Below, piece after piece: positions 59,914 through 64,000 of a DNA stretch of 64,000 bases (position 1 is its first letter; the number at the start of each line of letters is the position of its first letter). The notes under the pieces were generated by a model. It was given only the letters and a program-made list of their open reading frames with translations, did not search any database and was not told where the DNA came from. The position numbers and the translations under genes are program-made. This DNA is from DATCJA01 sp963814955 (GTDB taxonomy: Bacteria > Acidobacteriota > Vicinamibacteria > Vicinamibacterales > UBA2999): the NCBI GenBank assembly GCA_963814955.1, contig CAWFEX010000015.1, forward strand, positions 703,767 through 767,766. The letters run 5' to 3'.

Positions 59914-60873
59914 TCACGAAGTAGTCGAAGGCCAGACTCCCTGCCGCTGAATCGACAGCAGTTGCTGGTGCGCGTGATCGACCTGCAGTGTCGTGTGCGC
60001 GATCTTGAAGCGCTCGTTCAGCATCCGCTCGAGCGCGCGGCGGACGGCATGACAGTCTTCGCCGGGCGCGACGAGCACATGCGCCGTCAAGATGGGATGG
60101 CCCGGTGCCAGTTCCCACAGGTGCAGATCGTGCACCTCTTTCACGTGCTCGCCATGCGCCATCGCCACACCGACCTCGGCAGGTGGCATCCCTTCCGGCG
60201 CGCCTTCGAGGAGTACGCGGATGGCTTTGCGCTGGAGATCGAACCCTGATCGGAGCATCAGAACCGCCACGAGGAGCGATGCCATCGCGTCCGCTCGGTC
60301 GAAACCGGTGACAAGGATCACGATGCCAGCGATGAGCGTTCCTATGAAGGCATACAAGTCGGTCAGGATGTGCTGAAAGCTGCCCTCGATGTTCAGGCTG
60401 TGACGATTGGCCTTCGCCATGACCCATGCCGCGGCGAGGTTTACGACCACGCCGGCAGCCGCCACCATCGTCACCGCAAGCCCGGCGACGTCAGGTGGTG
60501 TGATCAAGCGTGAAATCGCCTCGTAGATGACGATCAGTCCGAGCACGAGGAGCACAGCGCCATTGGCTTGGCCGCTCAGCACCTCAGCCCGCCGCCTGCC
60601 GTACGTCAGCGCTTCGCCGCCCGGGCGCTGAACAAATCGCAGGACCACGAGTGACAGGGCAAGCGCACCTGCGTCCGTGAGCATGTGGGCGGCGTCGGAC
60701 AGGAGCGCGAGCGAGTGCGCCACTATTCCAACCACAACCTCGAAGACCATGAACCCGACAATGAGCAGCAGCGCGATTGTCAGATACCGACCGTCCGCGT
60801 TCGCGCCCACGCTGTGGGTGTGATCGCCGACCGCGTGCTTGTGATCAGCATGATCGTGACCATCCTCGCCCAT
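59914..60873 (-). CDS. Cation diffusion facilitator (CDF) family zinc/metal efflux protein
   Basis: The product is about 319 residues from the ATG at 60873, which overlaps the MgtA TAA (TAATG). A histidine-rich head (EDGHDHADHKHAVGDHTH) is followed by six hydrophobic segments with the H/D site in LALLSDAAHMLTDAGALALS and the second HILTDLYAFIG. The C-terminal cytosolic domain has VKEVHDLHLWELAPGHPILT, typical of ZitB/CzcD-like CDF proteins. Exports Zn2+, Cd2+ or Co2+ against protons. Confidence 0.9.
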   Translation of the reverse strand: MGEDGHDHADHKHAVGDHTHSVGANADGRYLTIALLLIVGFMVFEVVVGIVAHSLALLSDAAHMLTDAGALALSLVVLRFVQRPGGEALTYGRRRAEVLSGQANGAVLLVLGLIVIYEAISRLITPPDVAGLAVTMVAAAGVVVNLAAAWVMAKANRHSLNIEGSFQHILTDLYAFIGTLIAGIVILVTGFDRADAMASLLVAVLMLRSGFDLQRKAIRVLLEGAPEGMPPAEVGVAMAHGEHVKEVHDLHLWELAPGHPILTAHVLVAPGEDCHAVRRALERMLNERFKIAHTTLQVDHAHQQLLSIQRQGVWPSTTS

Positions 60874-62290
60874 TAGATCCACTTCCTCCGCAGCAGCCAC
60901 ATCTTGACCAACTGCGTCAGGACCACGTAGCACAGAAGCGTGAGCGCCAGCAGCGGCCAGTACAGCGGTGGCAGCGCCGTGAAGCCCAGATAGCTGTCCC
61001 AGCGGCGTGAACGGAATGGCGATGCCGATCGCCATGATCACGACGGACATCACCGATCAGCGGCCACGACGAGCGGCTCTGCAGGAACGGGATCTTGTTG
61101 GTGCGGATGATGTGGATGATGAGCGTCTGCGTGAGCAGGCTCTCCACGAACCAGCCCGTCTGAAACAGGCTCGCGCTATGCGCCGCGGCCTCCGGCGTCG
61201 AGATGTTCCAGCAGTTGAAGATGTACAGCATCATGAAGTACGTGGTGTAGTCGAAGATCGACGAGCACGGGCCGATGAAGACGATGAAACGGGTCAGCTG
61301 CTTGATGTCCCAGGGGCGTGGCTTCTCGACCTGCTCGGGATCGACGTCGTCGGTCGGAATGGCGGTCTGGCTGATGTCGTAGAGCAGGTTGTTGGCCAGG
61401 ATCTGGATCGGGGCCATCGGCAGGAAGGGGACGAAGACGCTCGCCCCCAGGACGCTGAACATGTTGCCGAAGTTGCTGCTCGCGCCCATGCGCACGTACT
61501 TGAGGATGTTGGCGAAGACCTTGCGTCCCTCGACGACGCCCGCTTCCAGGACCAGCAAGGACTTTTCCAGCAGGATCATGTCCGCCGATTCCTTGGCGAT
61601 ATCCACGGCGGTATCGACGCTGATCCCGACGTCCGCCGCGTGCAAGGCGGGGGCGTCGTTGATGCCGTCGCCCATGAAGCCCACGGTGTGCTTGCGGGAT
61701 TGCAGGGCCTTGATGATGCGCTGCTTGTGGGCGGGAGAGACGCGGGCAAACAGCGTGGCTCCTACCGCCGCGTCTGCAAGCTGCGCGTCGGACATCTTCT
61801 CGACGTCGCTGCCGAGCAGCACGAACTCAGTGGACAGCCCGACCTCTTTGCAGATCTTGCGGGCGACCAAGTCGTTGTCGCCCGTGACGACCTTGACGGC
61901 CACGCCGTGGCCTTGCAGGGCCTTGATCGCCGCCGCGGCCGTCTCCTTCGGCGGGTCGAGGAAGGCCGCATAGCCGTTCAGGATCAGGTCGCACTCGTCG
62001 GCCTTGGAGTAGGGAGTGGCGTCGCCCGCAACGATACCGCGCGGCTCAATGTCTTTGCTGGCGATCGCGAGCACACGGAAGCCATCGGCCGAGAGCTGTT
62101 CGTACTCCTTCTTGAGCCCGTCGATGTGGGCGTGGTCCATCGGGTAGAGCTGGCCGTCGAGCTCGAAGTTCGTGCAGCGCGGGAAGATGGCCTCCGGGGC
62201 TCCCTTGCTGATGATTCGGTCCTTGCCTTCGGGCGTACGGACCACGACCGACATGATGCGGCGCTGGAAGTCGAACGGGATTTCGTCCAC
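60873..62290 (-). CDS. mgtA: Mg2+-transporting P-type ATPase (MgtA-like), C-terminal part
   Basis: This part holds the nucleotide domain after the shift near 62312 (AKIPEYAKVDEIPFDFQRRI), the hinge motif GDGINDAPAL and transmembrane helices including MFSVLGASVFVPFLPMAPIQ. A further shift near 61050 leads to VIMAIGIAIPFTPLG and another near 60990 to YLGFTALPPLYWPLLALTLL and the end at 60873. Without the shifts this is a normal MgtA C-terminus (LVKMWLLRRKW). Stops are absent from the joined reading. Confidence 0.8.
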
Positions 62291-63050
62291 CTTTGCGTAT
62301 TCGGGGATCTTCGCGTGACGCGTGGGTCTCGGTATGCGCGAGCACCGCGCGGTCCAGGACGTTCCTCAAGCCAGTCTGGAAGTGGCTGTTCATGTACGCC
62401 AGCGCGAGGACGCCCTCGTCTTCCTTCAGCGCCACGTCGCAGTGCCTCTCCAGGATGACGTGATCCATCGTCAGCGTGCCGGTCTTGTCGGTGCAGAGCA
62501 CGTCCATCGCGCCCAGGTTCTGAATGGCGTTGATCCGCTTGACGATCACCTTCTTGCGGCTCATCGCCAGTGCACCTTTGGACAGGCAGACCGTCACGAT
62601 CATCGGCAACATCTCGGGCGTCAGGCCCACGGCCACCGCCACGGCGAAGAAGAAGGCTTCGACCCAGTTGCCCTTGGTCAGGCCATTGATGACGAAGACC
62701 AGGGGCACCATGACGAGAATGAATCGCAGCATCAGCCAGGTGAACTGAGCGATGCCCTTGTCGAACGCGGTCTGTTCCGGCTCCTCCGACAGCGACTGGG
62801 CCATGCCGCCCAGAAATGTCTCTTTCCCGGTGGCGACGACAACCGCCGTCGCCGAACCGCTCTCGACGCTCGTGCCCAGAAATGCGATGCTGGTCAGATC
62901 GATGGGCGCAGTCGTGGCCGCGTTCTTTTCGACCTCGAACTTCTCAACCGGGAAGCTCTCGCCGGTCAGCGAGCTTTGCGTCACGAACAGATCTTTCGCC
63001 GCGACCATGCGCACGTCGGCGGGGATCATGTCCCCCGCCGCCAGTTCCAC
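62046..63050 (-). CDS. mgtA: Mg2+-transporting P-type ATPase (MgtA-like), middle part
   Basis: This frame carries the A-domain and phosphorylation site: TGES in SSLTGESFPVEKFEVE, then a large transmembrane part and DVLCTDKTGTLTMDHVILER with the catalytic aspartate. It is continuous with the N-terminal part through a shift near 63108 (text SVTATVIRDGTPQEIAVSQL when joined). After about 62312 the open frame is out of phase and meaningless; the true reading moves to the frame of 60873-62290. Confidence 0.8.
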   Translation of the reverse strand: MELAAGDMIPADVRMVAAKDLFVTQSSLTGESFPVEKFEVEKNAATTAPIDLTSIAFLGTSVESGSATAVVVATGKETFLGGMAQSLSEEPEQTAFDKGIAQFTWLMLRFILVMVPLVFVINGLTKGNWVEAFFFAVAVAVGLTPEMLPMIVTVCLSKGALAMSRKKVIVKRINAIQNLGAMDVLCTDKTGTLTMDHVILERHCDVALKEDEGVLALAYMNSHFQTGLRNVLDRAVLAHTETHASREDPRIRKGGRNPVRLPAPHHVGRGPYARRQGPNHQQGSPGGHLPALHELRARRPALPDGPRPHRRAQEGVRTALGRWLPCARDRQQRH

Positions 63051-63099
63051 GATGTCACCGGGGACCAGCTGCGAAACGGCGATCTCCTGGGGCGTGCCA

Positions 63100-63549
63100 T
63101 CACGGATCGACGGTGGCGGTGACCGAGATCATGGCCTTGAGCTTGGCCGCTGCGCTGTCGGCCTTGGCTTCCTGGATGAGTTTCAGCCCCACGCCCAGAG
63201 CGATCATGAGCGACATCACGATCCCCGCCCGAGGGTCACCGGTGGCGAATGAGATGCTCGCCAGGATCGCCAGCAGGATCACCAGCGGGTTGAGAACGGC
63301 ATGCCAGAACAGCTTGCCGAGGCTCGTTCGCTGGTCTGTTGCCAAGACGTTCGGCCCATACTGAGCGCGCCTCGCGCGAGCGTCGTCACTGGTCAACCCT
63401 TCGGGACGGGTCGAGAATCGCGCAAGGACGGACGGTATCTCCATCGTCGCCGCTTCGACCAAGATGTGCGATATCTGGGTGTGCGGACGATCGTCCCGGA
63501 TGGCGGCCAGGAGCTTCTTGGGAAGCAGACCAGAGTGGACATTGAACAT
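63100..63549 (-). CDS. mgtA: Mg2+-transporting P-type ATPase (MgtA-like), N-terminal part
   Basis: The start MFNVHSGLLPKKLLAAIRDD at 63549 is followed by the cation-ATPase N-terminal segment PEGLTSDDARARRAQYGPNV and two helices (LFWHAVLNPLVILLAILASI). The frame ends at 63100 because of a one-base shift; the rest of the enzyme follows in the other frames. The whole protein would be about 890 residues, near the family's 900. It heads a metal transport operon (MgtA, CDF, VIT) reading leftward. Confidence 0.8.
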   Translation of the reverse strand: MFNVHSGLLPKKLLAAIRDDRPHTQISHILVEAATMEIPSVLARFSTRPEGLTSDDARARRAQYGPNVLATDQRTSLGKLFWHAVLNPLVILLAILASISFATGDPRAGIVMSLMIALGVGLKLIQEAKADSAAAKLKAMISVTATVDP

Positions 63550-64000
63550 GCAGACCTCGTCTTCTCACCGCCGCTCATCGAACTGTACGGTCACGACTTC
63601 GCGGTTACTGCCGGCGCCCTGCGATCGCCGTCTGCCATCGAAATCCCGGATAGCACGAATATCTGAGAGGCGCTCCTCGAACCCCTTCTTCCGCAAGAGC
63701 ACGGTTCAGGAGACCACTGTACGCTCGGCCGGTCGATCTGGGCGTCTGGCCCGGTTCGATCAACCTTCCAAGTAGAAAACTGACACTCGCTCGTCTCGCC
63801 GCAGAGACGCCTCAATCAAGGTCGCTAACTGAAACTGGAAATGTGTAAGAACTGTGTAAGGTGGGATCGAAACGGCTGACAAACAGCGACGTTTACGGGC
63901 TCACATCGAGACGCATTCTGTGGCGGGAAGTCGTTGAATGGATTGTGAGAAGAGGTGTTTCCGTATCACTCGGTGAGCGTCGCCCGAATCGCTTTCCAAG
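63550..64000. other. Region upstream of the metal operon
   Basis: No convincing gene in about 450 bases. The mgtA promoter should be here, but I could not pick out a regulator site or a leader peptide. Small open frames on both strands show no family resemblance. It may be partly the start of a gene beyond the window. Confidence 0.4.

Noticed and set aside
61007..62458. Plus-strand open frame of 483 codons
   Set aside because: It is the antisense of a P-type ATPase with recognisable motifs, and the translation resembles no family.

Overview
The window is a GC-rich chromosomal segment. Gene content points to an Acidobacteriota bacterium, probably Vicinamibacteria-like: many secreted proteins with a DGKPDLxGVW-type segment, DUF6152 proteins, NHL-repeat proteins, an ECF sigma factor overlapping a Ser/Thr kinase with TPR-like repeats, and secreted cytochromes. 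This placement is inference from gene style; there is no rRNA gene. The only structural RNA I find is a tRNA-Ser(GGA). There is no CRISPR array, phage module or intact insertion sequence.

Layout. 0-9 kb: a TIR-domain gene cut by the window edge, a probably exported inorganic pyrophosphatase, a Kef/YbaL-type antiporter, a DUF6152/hypothetical pair, and three flavoprotein oxidoreductases, one ending in a Rieske domain. 9-15 kb: an NHL-repeat protein, a tandem pair of paralogous secreted proteins, a molybdate-binding-like protein and a metallo-beta-lactamase-fold protein carrying an EF-hand insertion. 15-19 kb: an oxidative pentose phosphate operon (gluconokinase-6PGL fusion, gnd, zwf). 19-27 kb: a compact, intact cluster that looks catabolic: GMC oxidoreductase plus small Tat-type partner, DUF2848, cupin, FAD monooxygenase, two NMT1-like ligand-binding proteins without signal peptides, and an MFS transporter. 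27-32 kb: a second DUF6152 pair, a TIR-transmembrane protein and a CsgG-like protein. 32-40 kb: a run of tightly packed genes, several overlapping: ECF sigma, Ser/Thr kinase, lipoprotein-like Ppx/GppA, NHL protein, cytochrome c/copper-monooxygenase-like protein and an alpha/beta hydrolase. 40-51 kb: a membrane-tailed AAA ATPase, an ECF sigma factor divergent from DoxX and di-haem cytochrome genes, and a signalling block (receiver protein, DisA-like diadenylate cyclase domain protein, HWE/HisKA_2-type kinase, receiver-PAS-PAS-kinase). 51-58 kb: a protein with an LPKTA sorting-like tail, an acidic-repeat/basic-repeat gene pair, DUF502, a DUF3011-porin, and remnants of an outer-membrane protein and an arylsulfatase. 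58-64 kb: DUF202, tRNA-Ser and a metal transport operon (MgtA-type P-ATPase, CDF, VIT).

Two general points. First, about twenty single-base frameshifts break otherwise well conserved reading frames, several inside homopolymers. They are absent from 19-29 kb and dense at 49.6-50.4 kb and 58-63 kb. Sequence or assembly error is the simplest explanation, so several 'broken' genes here are probably whole. Second, two families of dispersed palindromic repeats sit between genes (family A at 7.3, 11.7 and 17.9 kb; family B at 4.2 and 31.7 kb).

The most unusual locus is at 52.77-53.35 kb: a very acidic protein built of short ELLGL-type repeats, overlapped by or fused to an arginine-rich protein made of regular 14-residue repeats. 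I recognise no family for either.
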